64,000 bases of DNA from Rhabditoides inermis (taxonomy: Eukaryota > Nematoda > Chromadorea > Rhabditida > Rhabditidae): NCBI GenBank assembly GCA_963966185.1, contig CAWZYM010000159.1, positions 1-64,000 of the forward strand. The letters run 5' to 3'. Within the stretch, counting starts at the first letter, position 1, and every line of letters begins with the position of its first letter. Shown piece after piece: positions 45,882 to 56,855 of this stretch. A model generated the notes under the pieces. It saw nothing but the letters and a program-made list of their open reading frames with translations, was not told where the DNA came from and searched no databases. A program made the position numbers and the translations under genes.

Positions 45882-46632
45882 GTGTTACGGGAGACCTGCT
45901 GGACACGCGCACCCGCTACTTGGGAACGCGCGCCGTCAACTATTCATATGCGTGTCTTTGTAGATTTTGTGTGCGTCGTCGTCTCGCTCTCTACTCTATC
46001 ACCACCAGAACAGGTTCCACCTCACCCCGCTCAGCTACCAGGTATGTTACGTGTAGAGTAGGAAAGGATCAAGTGAGTACGCTGCCGGCTTCTGCTCGGA
46101 GCAGTGCGTAAGGGGGAGTGGTGGCGATTCCGAAGAACACTCTCAGGTATGCGAGGAGGGGAGAGGGGAGGCTCTGGGACAGGGGAGGCTCTCAGGTATG
46201 CGAGGAGGGGAGGGTGTGAGATATGGGGATGACGATGAGATTGCGTACTCTTCAGGATCGAGACCGTGGAGATGCACAAGCGCCAGGCTCGGCGTTCAAC
46301 CAGACGTCGTTCAGCTGAAGCACACTCCGAGGAGAGGAAAGTGGTGGTGCACCGCGACTGTGCGAGCACGCACCCATCGAGACGGACCACGCGGATGCGA
46401 CACGGATGCGACGGTGACGCGGAAGGAAAGGAGGAACGACATGGCCGAGGACATCTACGGAGTGCGCGGTTGCGGTTGAAGAACCTGATGCTGGTGGACC
46501 AGCTCGACTCGCTCTGCCCCCTCATGAACGACCACGTGAGTCTCCTTCACATCGCTCTTGTTGTACTCTTCTCTTATTGTACTATTCTCTTATTTGCTTT
46601 GCTGGTCCACACAGGAGACAGGGCACAGACAC

Positions 46633-46665
<33 letters not shown>

Positions 46666-49600
46666 AACACTTGATAATACCTCGATGAAGATCCATAATC
46701 ACTCCCTCCGCAGCACAGTGTAGATGATCGACGACTCCCATAGTAGGTGGAAGGTGTCGAATCCAGACGTTCTGACCTGTTAAAAGGGAAGTGAGCTGTG
46801 GGTGGTAACAACATCATGAACAGATGCTGTACCTCGGAATCCGTTCCTCCGATTCTGGGAATCATCCAGTACACAGTTGTTGCGTCCTCCAAAAGTTCTT
46901 CTCATGGGGTCGGGTTGTCCAGCGGGTACTTGATCGGGGATCCACCGAACGGCTCCTAGAAAGGAAGCACATAGTGTCGTGATGGGGATCCAGACAAAAG
47001 TTACCTGCTTGATGCAGGCCTCGCCGAGTACAACGTGAGCAGGACTGGTAACCTGTAGGACTGGGTAGGCAGTAAACGTAGTTGGCAGCCTGAACACACA
47101 ATGTTTTTACATATTAATACATCGTCCAATTAATAACTACATACCTGTCCGTCTAGGTGCGTAGTGGTTGGGCGGTAGCGGACAAACCACGTCTGCCCGG
47201 AATGATCAACACGCAGCGGCCGGACGAACGACTGCTGCATCCACGACAAGAAAGGCGACAGCACGTCTCCCCAGGTGTGTGGTTTGGGGTTACCGGTTAT
47301 GTGGGCGCCTCCGAGTAGAGTGACGTTTGTCGCTTTGCCTCTCACAGCAGGGGGAAGGGAGAGAACGGCACCGAAGACAGGCCAAACTCCAATTCTGAAT
47401 TTGTATCTCTTATATGAAATTATTTCTAACGTAACTCACCGTGAATTGCCCTTCAGAGGTACTCCGTCTGTGCTTATGCCGATCTGCACATTGATGATGT
47501 GATTGGCGAAGTCTACGCTCGATTCCATATGTGCTCTGTATTGCGGGAAAAAGCGGATGTCAGTGCGCATGTCGTTCGGACAGTTCTGGTGCATATAGCT
47601 GTGGTGAGAGATGATGTCCTGAAAAATTATTATTTATAAAGTCATGAATTTGAATGTAGTGTCACCTTGATGTAGCGCTGTGTGATGTAGTGAAGACCCT
47701 CGTATTGCCTAACTACGTAGGTGGCATAGTGGCGAAGGCGTTGGGATGTTTTCAGGATTCGGCCAGTGAAACGTCCTCGATCGAGCTTGCTTCTTCTATA
47801 ACAATGTATATGGTAGCTTTCACTCAAAAACAAGTTTAATGCTACTAACCGCATGTATGTCTTCCTCAGCACCCGGCATGTTGTAGTTCTGCATTGCGTT
47901 ACTTGGTTAACTACTCTGCTCCCGCATACTTGGCAGTGCAAGGTTTCTGACATTCTGCACCTGTCGTTCAACACCCTTCGCAGCTTCAGTTCAGTGTCGC
48001 TATCAAACCGCAGTTGCTGGTTGATTGCACGCCTTCTGTTCCGGCTTTCTTCTCTTCTCACTTGATCATCGCTCTTGCCGTCGAAAATGTCTTCGACAGT
48101 TACGGTGAGTAGCTCTGACGGGATAGGTGCGAGCCAGCGGCCAAAGCCAGGGGGCGCCGGAGGTGGCGGCGCTCCTCCTCCTCCTCCTCCTCCTCCTCCT
48201 CCCCCTCCTCCTCCGAAGCCAGGCGGGGGCGGAGGTGGCGGCGCTCCTCCTCCCCCTCCCCCTCCTCCGAAGCCAGGCGGAGGTGGCACCGCTCCTCCTC
48301 CTCCTCCTCCTCCGAAGCCAGGCGGAGGTGGCACCGCTCCTCCTCCTCCTCCTCCTCCTCCTCCTCCTCCTCCTCCTCCTCCTCCTCCGAAGCCAGGCGG
48401 AGGTGGCACCGCTCCTCCTCCTCCCCCTCCTCCGAAGCCAGGCGGAGGTGGCACCGCTCCTCCTCCTCCTCCTCCCCCTCCTCCGAAGCCAGGCGGAGGT
48501 GGCACCGCTCCTCCTCCTCCTCCTCCTCCTCCTCCTCCGAAGCCAGGCGGAGGTGGCACCGCTCCTCCTCCTCCTCCTCCTCCTCCTCCTCCGAAGCCAG
48601 GCGGAGGTGGCACCGCTCCTCCTCCTCCTCCTCCTCCTCCTCCTCCTCCTCCTCCTCCTCCTCCTCCGAAGCCAGGCGGGGGCGCCGACGATACGGAAGC
48701 ATGAATGTCACCTAAATGAGTTAAAATTACTACAAAACAAAACTGATAGAAGTTAGGCAAGTTGATTGAGTGATTGTGACATTAATTAATATATCTAAAA
48801 AATTTAATTTCAGCTGCTGTGTTACTTTTTCTGGATGGATGTATGAATAAATATGGTTCGGCCTCGGAGAAACGACGTTTGCCTCGGTGAGTGTTTTCCA
48901 TGTTTTTTCCCGACTATATTTATGGGAAAATTTCCTCATTTTCTCTATGTTTCATTTTTTTTTCTCATGGTCTCACAATTATGGTAGCTGTGTCTTCTGT
49001 TATGTGCCTAGCCCGGAGTGAGTGGTTTATATGAGAAATCCTCACCCGGTAGTCACTTTACAGAGGCTCATAACCTACCAACCGAGCGTGAAATTGAAAT
49101 TCAACGTTAGAGAAACGACGTGTTTGTCGGAGTTGAAAAATGAGCAAAATTATTGTTTTATGGTGATTTGTTTTTCAATGTTTACAATATATTCAATCGA
49201 GTTAAAAGATGGGAGTTCTAGGAGAAATGTTGGATCTAGTATGTCTAATTCATTTGCAGATATTTTGCTTTGAATTCAAGCTGTGACGTGCAACTCACAT
49301 ATACTGTTTCAGCCTGTAGGTAAGTAGATAATCGAAATTTACCTTGCATGTCTTGAAACTCGTTGTCCGACAGGCCACGTTCCAAGTCCAGACGAAAGCG
49401 GCGAATGGAGGAGTGCAGCGCTTTTAGCAGTCAAGTTAATACAACACACATCAATAAACTGCGTTACCTGTTCCAGTTTCGCGTTTACTCATTTCCTTTC
49501 TACGGTAGCACTGCCGTCGAGGCGCCATAGTTTCCTATAGCAATTCAATAAACTCGAGAACATGTAATAATATTTATCTCAATAAACGAAACATAAATAA

Positions 49601-51010
49601 TGTATAGCGCGGTGATGCCAATTCACGAAGGATGCCGCGCGTAGATCTGAAAATAGTTTCGAAATTATGTAAATCAAAGACGTTACATGTCAGTTACATG
49701 TTAGTATCATTTGTCTCTTTTTCCTTAAAAGCGCATGTTGTTATCAGTTTGTGTGTATTTCGACATGTTTGTAACATAACCGTGGCCGAGGCTGCATGTT
49801 GCAAACATTCATCATTTGGAACAACATGTATCAATCATCTATGGCATTTTTTGACATGTCGGTAACAGATTTTGAACATTTTTTGACATGTCTGCGTTTT
49901 GGTAGTTTCTGTGCCCCTCTCTCATACCAGCTATTCCCGCGAGTGCTAGCGTGGTAGTCATAGCTGCTATGGCGGGGTTGGAGCACGTCGTGCCGAGCAG
50001 GGACAGCGTGCCCAGACCTGAACTTCTATCATCTTCCTCTCACATTCTCTTATTAATTCCAAAACGCAATCAGCGAGAGAAAACGGCATCGATCATTCCG
50101 TTGACTGGTAGAACATGTGGGACGCACGTCTCCTTCTATGAGTGTGTCTCACCAGCAGCCAGCTTTCCAGAGCTCTTCGCAGTGTGCATGAAGGGAGTAT
50201 CCTCCACAACTGTCACAGCAACTGACGCTTCTTTTGGCTGAAAAGTGGAAACTAAAAGCAAAAACAGTTTCACTTTGTTGTGATTACGATAGTGCATACG
50301 TTTTAACAAGTCACTAAACCTCGAGTTCTCGACTTCTATAAATTTAGTGAGTATAAACTAGTAATGTGTATGTATGTGAATGTATACCTTTTGTGTGGGT
50401 GGTGGTTGGGGAGAGGCGACGGCGGGCGGCGGCCACATCAGATCTCCCTTGTGAACGACGATACTGCCGCGAACTACCTGCAAACCACGTCATAGTCTGT
50501 TCACGTTTTCCAATGAAATCAATGCAAGTGCAACTGATGTGATAGGATAGTTGTACGAATACCTCATCGTTGAGATCGATCTGGAAGTGGTCGTCGTTGC
50601 CCATTGAGAGGAGGAGCTTGGTGATGTTGTTGGCATAGAGGGTGGAGGACTGTGTAGGCAGTCTGAACATGAACATGTGCTGTTTGACACACAAATCAGG
50701 AAGCGTTTCAGTTGTCTTCGTATTACGATCTTCACCTGCTGGGCAAGTCGGTGTAGCCTATGTGAACAACGCCTCTCTCGTCCGTGTAGCACTCTGAAGG
50801 TCGAATATGTGAGTCCGGTGACCCTAGCCACTACGGATGACGTGGCAGGCAGGCTGACCTCCGGGTCTGGTCGTCTCCACGTTGCCTCCAGACTCGGCTG
50901 CGAGGTCGACGATCACCGAACCGGGCTTCATCAAGGATACCATCTCCTGGAAAGGGAGAGTCGTTCCGTGATGGCAGGCGAGAGAGGGAGGGTGAAGAGG
51001 GAGAGAGAAT

Positions 51011-51065
<55 letters not shown>

Positions 51066-51203
51066 CGCGAGAAAGCGTGTAGATCACCTTTGTGATGAGG
51101 AGTGGCGCCTTCTTTCCGGGAATGAGTGCCGTTGAGATGATGATGTCCACATCCTTGCACTGTTCTGTGAACAACGCCATCTCAGCCTACAACAACAACT
51201 CTT

Positions 51204-51250
<47 letters not shown>

Positions 51251-51440
51251 CGCTCTTCCTCCCTCCCTCCCTCCCTCTCTCTCACCTCTATGAATTGTTT
51301 GCTCATAGTCTTTGCATATCCGCCGCCTCCCTCCCCGTCTTCCTTCACATCTACTGACAGGAACTGTCCCCCGAGTGACTCTATCTGCTCCTTCACAGCA
51401 GCCCGCGTGTCGAAACCGCGCACGATCGCGCCCTGAGGGG

Positions 51441-51481
<41 letters not shown>

Positions 51482-51864
51482 CGCCGACCATGTTCTTGGC
51501 TGTTCCTATCGCACTCAGTCCGGCCACTCCACCTCCAATCACCAGCACTTTTGCGGGCGGCACCTGAAGAGATATCCACTTGCTCCCATCACATTGAGAT
51601 GTTCTAACAATGACAAGCAAGTGATTGTTGGTACTCACAATACCACAAAAACTCTCATAGTGGGCAAGGCTCACAGAATCGTTCGGGTTTGAAGCTATTC
51701 CTCAAAACACCGTACTTTTCCAGCCGCAGTTATCTGTCCTGTGAAGAATCTTCCGAAGTGGTTGGCAGCCTCGATCACTGCCTTGTAGCCAGATATGTTA
51801 GCCATCGAAGAGAGTGCATCGTAGACCTGAATAGGAAGTGAGTGCGAGAGAGAGAGAGAGAAGA

Positions 51865-51921
<57 letters not shown>

Positions 51922-53244
51922 GAGAGAGACCTGTGCCCTGCTGATCCTCGGTACGCAGTCCATCGCAAACGCCGTCATCTTCACGTCTTTCAGTTGTTCG
52001 ATCAACTACAAAAACAAGATGTCTGTTTCTGTGGTATCCTTTCAATAGCATACCTGTGTGTTCTGTGCCGGATATAGAAACGAGAATAGGTGACTTTCCT
52101 CTCGGAACAGCGGCATCTCACATGTGATCGGGGCACGCACCTGAAAGTGATGTTCATAAACATATCTTGACTTCCTTTTTAACGATTACATAACTGCATA
52201 CCTTGAGCACAACATCCGAGTGGAACGCAGTGGGGCGGTCGACAATCGTCGCACCTACCTGGAAACGTGAAAGCTAGACCTTTTTTTATTAGTAGTAGTA
52301 GAACAAAGTCCCGTTGTCGACTCGTGTGGCTACAGGCTACACAGAGTCGACTCGCCTTCTCGTACTCTTCATTTGGGAACTGTGCGTGTTCTCCTGCCGC
52401 AGCCTCGACCCGCACCCTCCATCCCCTCTTCACCAGACCCGCCGCCGCCGACGGAGTCAGAGCAACCCGACGCTCGCCTAAAATTAGCGATTTATTGATC
52501 AGTATGATTCTGAGTGGTCTGGTCAGGTCCCACCCCTCTATTGATAGTATAATTGTTTTCATGTGAAAAACTATTCTATTTTGGGGGTGTTTTGTCAGTC
52601 TCGAGTGCAGACACATGGCAGAATTACGTGTGATTCCGGAGTATTTCATGGTTTCGTCGCAGTGCGTGGGAGTGAGTGGAAGAGTGGGAAAGTGCACGTA
52701 CGCAATCAGATGTCTATCCGACCAGTGGTGTTGTGTAGTGTACTGTGATCGTCTCGTGTGTCCTCGTTGTAATGTTGTGATCATTTGTTTATACGCGGAA
52801 GCGGTACGAAAAAAGAATTACTGGATCGTCACGCAACCGGAACATCGCAAAAATTTCGCTTTATGTTTTTGTCAAAAAGTTTCAAGCAGTATATCAAGTT
52901 GAAAACGCGTGAGTGCGAGTACGAGTGTTTTCATTGCGTGTGAGAGTGGACAAGTCACGGGATATCGAGAGAAAATAGATGATTGGTCTCTATCTCTCCC
53001 ACAAACACACCACGTGTTCAAACAGCTGATTCGAGAGTGAGAATGAGGAAGTGACATCACCTTTGTGGATCTCCTTGACAGCTGCTACGGTGAGGTCCTT
53101 GTATGGTCTGCCGGAGGAGAGGCGTCGGGAGAAGGCGGGGTAGAAGGAGGAGGGGGAGCAGCGCCAAGCAGGCCACATCACGCGACCGCCACTGCACACC
53201 GAATACGGAGCTGTGAGCGCGGGTATCGCCTGATAACACTCCAT
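39851..53244 (-). CDS. nnt-1: Mitochondrial proton-translocating NAD(P) transhydrogenase
   Basis: Inner-membrane enzyme that uses the proton gradient to transfer hydride from NADH to NADP+. About 27 small exons; the first is 53244-53061, then 52477-52352, 52254-52202, 52140-52054 and so on to the last (about 39936-39851). A 5' mitochondrial targeting region ([11 protein letters not shown]) precedes domain [99 protein letters not shown]. The membrane domain includes [38 protein letters not shown] and [18 protein letters not shown]. Domain III (NADP) shows [53 protein letters not shown] and [11 protein letters not shown]. One intron (43518-49924) is 6.4 kb and contains a transposon with captured gene pieces; two others contain TTG runs. 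Confidence 0.96.
40980..41030. repeat. CT microsatellite in an NAD(P) transhydrogenase intron
   Basis: About 40 bp of uninterrupted CT repeat. Similar pyrimidine or purine tracts occur at 40110-40200, 40320-40420, 41610-41680, 41971-42002 and 43528-43648 in other introns of the same gene. Confidence 0.85.
41410..41470. repeat. TTG trinucleotide repeat in an NAD(P) transhydrogenase intron
   Basis: About 20 TTG units (CAA on the - strand) immediately after the donor of the exon encoding TLTMAIGG. A second TTG run of about 14 units lies at 51438-51481, close to the exon starting GAIVRGFD. On the transcribed strand both would read as CAA runs. Confidence 0.9.
42240..42467 (-). mobile_element. 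tRNA-derived SINE-like element in an NAD(P) transhydrogenase intron
   Basis: On the - strand, box A TAGCGCAGTGG (42459-42449) is followed by GGCTCTCAATCGAAAGGTC and box B GGGTTCGATGCC (about 42418-42407), spacing as in a tRNA. The sequence beyond the T arm has no tRNA acceptor stem and runs on for about 150 bp, which is the layout of a SINE (tRNA head plus unrelated body). Target duplications were not found. Confidence 0.55.
44302..46537 (+). pseudogene. Degraded, partly rearranged SF3B3 (splicing factor 3B subunit 3 / SAP130) fragments
   Basis: Pieces matching SF3B3 in the intact family order: [19 protein letters not shown] and TEQGDIVK (44330-44455), [19 protein letters not shown] to [12 protein letters not shown] (44535-44665), [20 protein letters not shown] (44795-44950), a [10 protein letters not shown] piece and [14 protein letters not shown] (45014-45130), [12 protein letters not shown] (about 45287-45330), [17 protein letters not shown] (about 45885-45940), [10 protein letters not shown] (46010-46042), then LKHTPRRGK. 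The piece [16 protein letters not shown] (46475-46535) belongs earlier in the protein but lies last here. Defects: a frameshift after AMHKT, a stop at about 45061, a doubled GGAGGGTGAACGAGTG, a doubled GTCACTCTGTCGTGAGGAC and a frameshift in the EQC...NTLR piece. Introns are kept, so it is not a retrocopy. SF3B3 is a core U2 snRNP protein; this copy cannot encode it. Confidence 0.8.
45508..45882. repeat. Long CT-rich compound microsatellite within the SF3B3-derived segment
   Basis: About 370 bp of CT, CTCC, CTAT and CTTTTT units with at least two copies of a roughly 90-bp higher-order block (CTCTCTATCTCTTTTTCTC...CCCTCCCCC). All three + frames are open through it, which is a repeat artefact. 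Confidence 0.95.
46635..46664. repeat. Poly-C run of about 30 bp at the junction of SF3B3-derived and transposase segments
   Basis: An unbroken C homopolymer on the + strand, exactly where the last SF3B3 piece stops and the transposase gene (opposite strand) breaks off. It may mark a rearrangement junction or an assembly or sequencing difficulty. Confidence 0.9.
46650..49530 (-). CDS. CACTA/Tnp2-like transposase gene, 3' end broken at a poly-C run
   Basis: Spliced - strand gene nested in the transposon. It starts [17 protein letters not shown] at 49530, then [20 protein letters not shown], a short exon (AETVY), [14 protein letters not shown]...HPEK, and a large exon (about 48713-47800) with about twelve PPPPGFGG repeats separated by polyglycine. 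Downstream comes a Cys motif (CQVCGSRVV...CRTTTC), a basic region, [12 protein letters not shown], the transposase core [20 protein letters not shown] with [12 protein letters not shown] and GNPKPHTW, a zinc-type [18 protein letters not shown], and [18 protein letters not shown]. The order [S.D G.PL..S....WP] - [G..KP] - [GY.SC.RC...G] - [DH.H...EGV] is that of Tnp2-type transposases. The frame ends in the poly-C at 46664, so the C-terminus is missing. Confidence 0.65.
48165..48670 (-). repeat. Coding GGAGGA/GGCTTC minisatellite within the transposase exon
   Basis: On the - strand, GGA-type codons (polyglycine in the used frame) alternate with a GGTGCCACCTCCGCCTGGCTTC-like module, twelve or so times. 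All six frames are open across most of it: [11 protein letters not shown] and poly-Leu on +, polyGlu and polyGly on -. The polyGly/PPPPGFGG frame is preferred because it joins the upstream exon in phase and runs on into conserved transposase sequence. Confidence 0.85.
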
Positions 53245-53385
53245 CTGCACACTTCAAAACAACCAACACAACACATCTCTTTCTCTTCGGACAAAGTGTG
53301 ATGGGATAGCGGAAGAGGGAGAACTGGTGAAAAAGAGGCTGAGAGAGATAGGGAAACAGAGGCGGCGGCAGTGGGAATAGGGAAG

Positions 53386-53436
<51 letters not shown>

Positions 53437-54286
53437 GCTCCCACTGCCGGCTCGCTATAGCCCATCGACCGCCGTCGCTCTCTCACTCCCACTTCTCACG
53501 CACACTGCACGGTTTACATGCACTACCCCCTCTCATTCAATTTGTGCTCCATGTGTGTGTGTGTCTGCATTATGCCACATGTGTTTTCCACTATTTGTTT
53601 ATTTGTGTTTTAAATAGTAGTGTTTTGTTGTGTCACGCACTTCCGTGTTTGGCGCGCAAAAATATACGGCGACACTTTCGAAATGCCGAATATTAGGTTA
53701 TTTTATGACGTCATATTCCATTTTTTTCAGTTTTATGTTTCTTTTCATTTTGCTGTATTTATGATGGATTTGGCAACTTTTTATTCCTCGTCATTGATCG
53801 GAAATGAATGTTTGATCTTGTATTTTTGCTATCTGTCATCGAACCGCCGATTGATATCACTTGTGCTAACTGAAATATCGCCATCATCGCGTCCGGTCCG
53901 TCACCCGATTGCATGTATCTTCCGCCCACGCTCATTACTCATTGTGTTTATTTGTGTTTCGGCTTACTTCCACTCGTGTTCAGATCGTCCGCATGTGGGC
54001 GCGTCGTTGCGTACAAAGAGAGTGAGCTGTACACGCGTATTTTCTCCACGAGGTGAGCATATCTCTGCTATTCTCTCTATTTTCCGCATTTCTCTAGTGT
54101 TTTATGTTTGTGTTGCGTGGTTATCTTGGCCCCACCCCCATGCACTGTCATCGCCGTCTGACCCGGGACGAGTCTCCAGACTAGTGTGTCCTCTGTCTAT
54201 TCCACACGCGCCCAGTCCACTTGCTTCCGCATAACTCGCTTTCCCATATTCGGTCTGCCCGCGCCGCCGCGCGCTTTTTTCGAGAC
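53245..54286. promoter_or_regulatory. Shared divergent promoter region of NAD(P) transhydrogenase and ADP/ATP carrier
   Basis: The ATGs of the two mitochondrial genes face away from each other across 1042 bp. The region contains a CT run (53391-53432) close to the transhydrogenase start and a GTGTGTGTGTG run at 53555. An open stretch at 53620-54234 on the + strand has no homology or splice support. No TATA box was recognised at either side. Co-regulation is plausible but inferred. Confidence 0.5.
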
Positions 54287-56855
54287 ATGATGCAACAACC
54301 GTCGCTCGTTTTCAAGGTGACCTTGATTGGCATTACGCACTGCGGGCTGCAAACTCTAGACTGGCCACTTTCTTGACCATTTCGTCATCATATTTTCTAT
54401 TGAGAATGTTTCAGCCACTGAACATGGACCTGGACACACTCGAGGACAGTGTGCAGAAGAAACTCCTCAACGACGATGTCCTCAAATTCAGCAAGGTATC
54501 TGTTGTTTGTTGTCGTTTGTTTGTTTTATATACATCATGAACACCTTCAGGACTTTGCCGCAGGTGCGGTAGCAGCTGTCGTTGCCAAGACAGTGGTCGC
54601 CCCAGTCGAGAGGGTCAAGCTCATTCTACAGGTATGCATTACATGTACTTGTGTTGGAATGTGTACCTGTCGCGTGCCTGTTCGAAACAGTATAGTAACA
54701 TGTTCTAGTCTATTTTGATGCTGTAGTAATACGCGTAGTGTGAATTCAATAATAAGGCTGGGTGATAAGGCTATAGGCTAGAGCGACAGCGACTCTTTGT
54801 TCTCGCTTTCTCGGATTTGGAGGACACTGGTGGGATGATTAGTGAGGGCTTATCAAATGGTTCGCCAGATTACTGCCCAGCCACGCATTGTATTGTTTAT
54901 GGCTAGGATATGTCCAAGAAGTGTGGGCAGTGGTCTGTGAAAGTGTGAAACACGCGATTGATATGACCACAACACGTAACAAAAAAAAAGAGAAAAGTCA
55001 CACCTTAGGCGATAATCACTATACAGATTACATTCAGGTTCAGATAGATAATAAGTTTTTTTTCCCTCGTCATTCGTCAAATAATAATCTTTTCAGTTGC
55101 AAGCCGCTCAATCGACGATTCAACTAGAGAACCGATACAATGTGAGTGTTTTTTGATGGATCCATTATTGATTGAGTATGGATTGATTGCAGGGTATGGT
55201 GGACTGTTTCGTGCGCGTGCCTCGCGAGCAGGGCTTCTTCTCCTTCTGGAGAGGCAACTGGGTCAACATCCTCAGGGCGTGCAGTCAGGTAGCATATATT
55301 TTCGTTGTTGTTTTGTGGGAGTGGGAAATGACACTTATGAGTTTGCGGTGGTGAGAAGATTCCAGAATGGGTTGAATTGCTTTTGCAGAAGGCATACACA
55401 TTAATAGCTCTCACTCAAAGTCGTGAAGAGTCACGAATGATTTCTAGTTTTTTTTGTGAAGTCATGCTTGAAATTGCAGGAATCTCTCGGCTTCGGCTTC
55501 AAGGAGACGTTCAAGAAGTACAGTCTGCAGGGCGTCGACCCATCCCAGAAGAGCAAGTTCCTCGTCGGTGCGTTTTTTGGATTGATTTGGTGAATTATAT
55601 GTTTCCAAAATGACACGATTGTCGATAAGAAGGTGTGCTTTCAATTATCGACGCTTTGTCATCGTTGTTACAGTTGATAACTATTAGTTATTGAAATCAT
55701 TTATATGGAATAAGAATATAAATATTGTATGTTTCTCCGGCTGGGCTGAATATTGGCGAAGATGGACATGCGTACTCAATTCGGTTTTGTTCATGTTTTC
55801 GCCAAGCCAACCAAACTGCATATATGTTGTTGCAGGTAACCTTCTGGCGGGCGCGGGTTCTGGAGTGACGACGTTCCTGATCATCTACCCTCTGGACTTC
55901 GTCCGCACCCGACTCGCCATCGACATGGGAAGGGGAAAGAGCAGGGAGTTCAAGGTGGGCGATTGATTATCGATTGGTTTGTGTATACGATTCTATTATT
56001 TAGCAATTATTTATTTGACGACGCCGATTTTAGGGTCTTTTCCACTGTATGATCACGATTGCGAAATCGGACGGCATAACTGGATTGTACAAGTGGGTTT
56101 ATTTCATTTTCTTTATCATTGAAAAAGTCGATCATGTTTATCACATTTTGAATTTGCTTATCGAATTACCATGTGGGAGTGGGCGTAAAACGTATGACGC
56201 TCTGATGATCAATCAAATTCAATAAAGCGATTCCTGTTCTTATGTTGATTGTAGCGATATGCATATTGTTTGCAATTGCATTTTGAATTTTCGGAAGGAA
56301 CTCGGTATGGCCTGATTCCTCCGTTTCCAGGGGCCTTCTTCCCTCCCTACAGTACATCCTCCTCTACCGGGGCGCCTACTACGGTCTATTCGACTCGGCC
56401 AAGCCATACTTTGCCCACGACGACGGAAACCTCGGATTCCTACGCGCATTCTGCCTAGGACAGGTGAAATTTGCTAGTTATTTGTTGTTATGTTAATACC
56501 TACGGTATTTAAAATGGACTTGTAGGTGACTACGTTCGTGGCTGCGATGTCTTCGTACCCACTGGATACTGTTCGGAGGCGTCTGATGATGCAGGCAGGC
56601 CGGAAGGAGGTCATGTACAACGGAAGCATCGACTGCGCCAAGGTCAGGCCCCAAGCTGATTGGAGTGTATTCATTATTGTTTTGGTAGTGCACGCTCTTA
56701 ATTATCATTCTCTTGTAATATTTGTGTGTTTGCAGAAGATCTACGTGTCTGAGGGTAGTCGCGCTTTCTTCGCGGGTGCGATGGTGAATGCGATGCGAGG
56801 CACGGGGGCAGCCCTCGTGCTCGCACTGTACAACGAGATGGCCAAGTATATGTAG
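54287..56855 (+). CDS. ant-1: Mitochondrial ADP/ATP carrier (adenine nucleotide translocase), 322 residues
   Basis: Inner-membrane carrier exchanging matrix ATP for cytosolic ADP. Eleven exons: 54287-54316, 54415-54495, 54551-54631, 55097-55141, 55193-55288, 55480-55567, 55836-55954, 56034-56092, 56331-56463, 56526-56642, 56736-56855. The three repeats of the mitochondrial carrier family are complete, with P-x-[DE]-x-x-[KR] motifs PVERVK, PLDFVR and PLDTVR. The carrier-type signature RRRLMMQ stands at the end of the third motif (RRRMMM in most family members, Leu here). Other landmarks: [65 protein letters not shown]. The N-terminus is about 20 residues longer than in vertebrates. The gene suffix is inferred; nematodes carry several paralogues. 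Confidence 0.95.

Larger units (their letters stand above)
43640..49910. mobile_element. Putative CACTA/Tnp2-like transposon carrying a captured SF3B3 segment
   Basis: The 6.3-kb insert fills one intron of the NAD(P) transhydrogenase gene. Next to its left edge (43645-43795) are copies of ATGTTAGTAACATG, TAGTAACATG and TTACTAACATG; next to its right edge (49680-49905) are TTACATGTTAGTA, CGACATGT and two copies of TTTTTTGACATGTC. Clustered subterminal repeats of this kind are typical of CACTA elements. Inside are a spliced transposase gene (-, about 49530-46650) and degraded SF3B3 pieces (+, about 44302-46537). Exact terminal inverted repeats and target duplications were not identified, so the borders are approximate. 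Confidence 0.6.

Noticed and set aside
45352..46111. Long Ser-Leu repeat proteins on the + strand
   Set aside because: They are translations of a CT microsatellite, open in three frames at once.
48075..48756. Pro-rich (+), Leu-rich (+) and Glu-rich (-) frames over the GGA repeat
   Set aside because: These are other frames of the coding minisatellite; only the polyGly/PPPPGFGG frame joins conserved transposase sequence on both sides.
53620..54234. 204-residue + strand open frame in the divergent promoter region
   Set aside because: Low-complexity hydrophobic translation, no recognised domain, and it would occupy the whole promoter of two housekeeping genes. It could be 5' UTR sequence.
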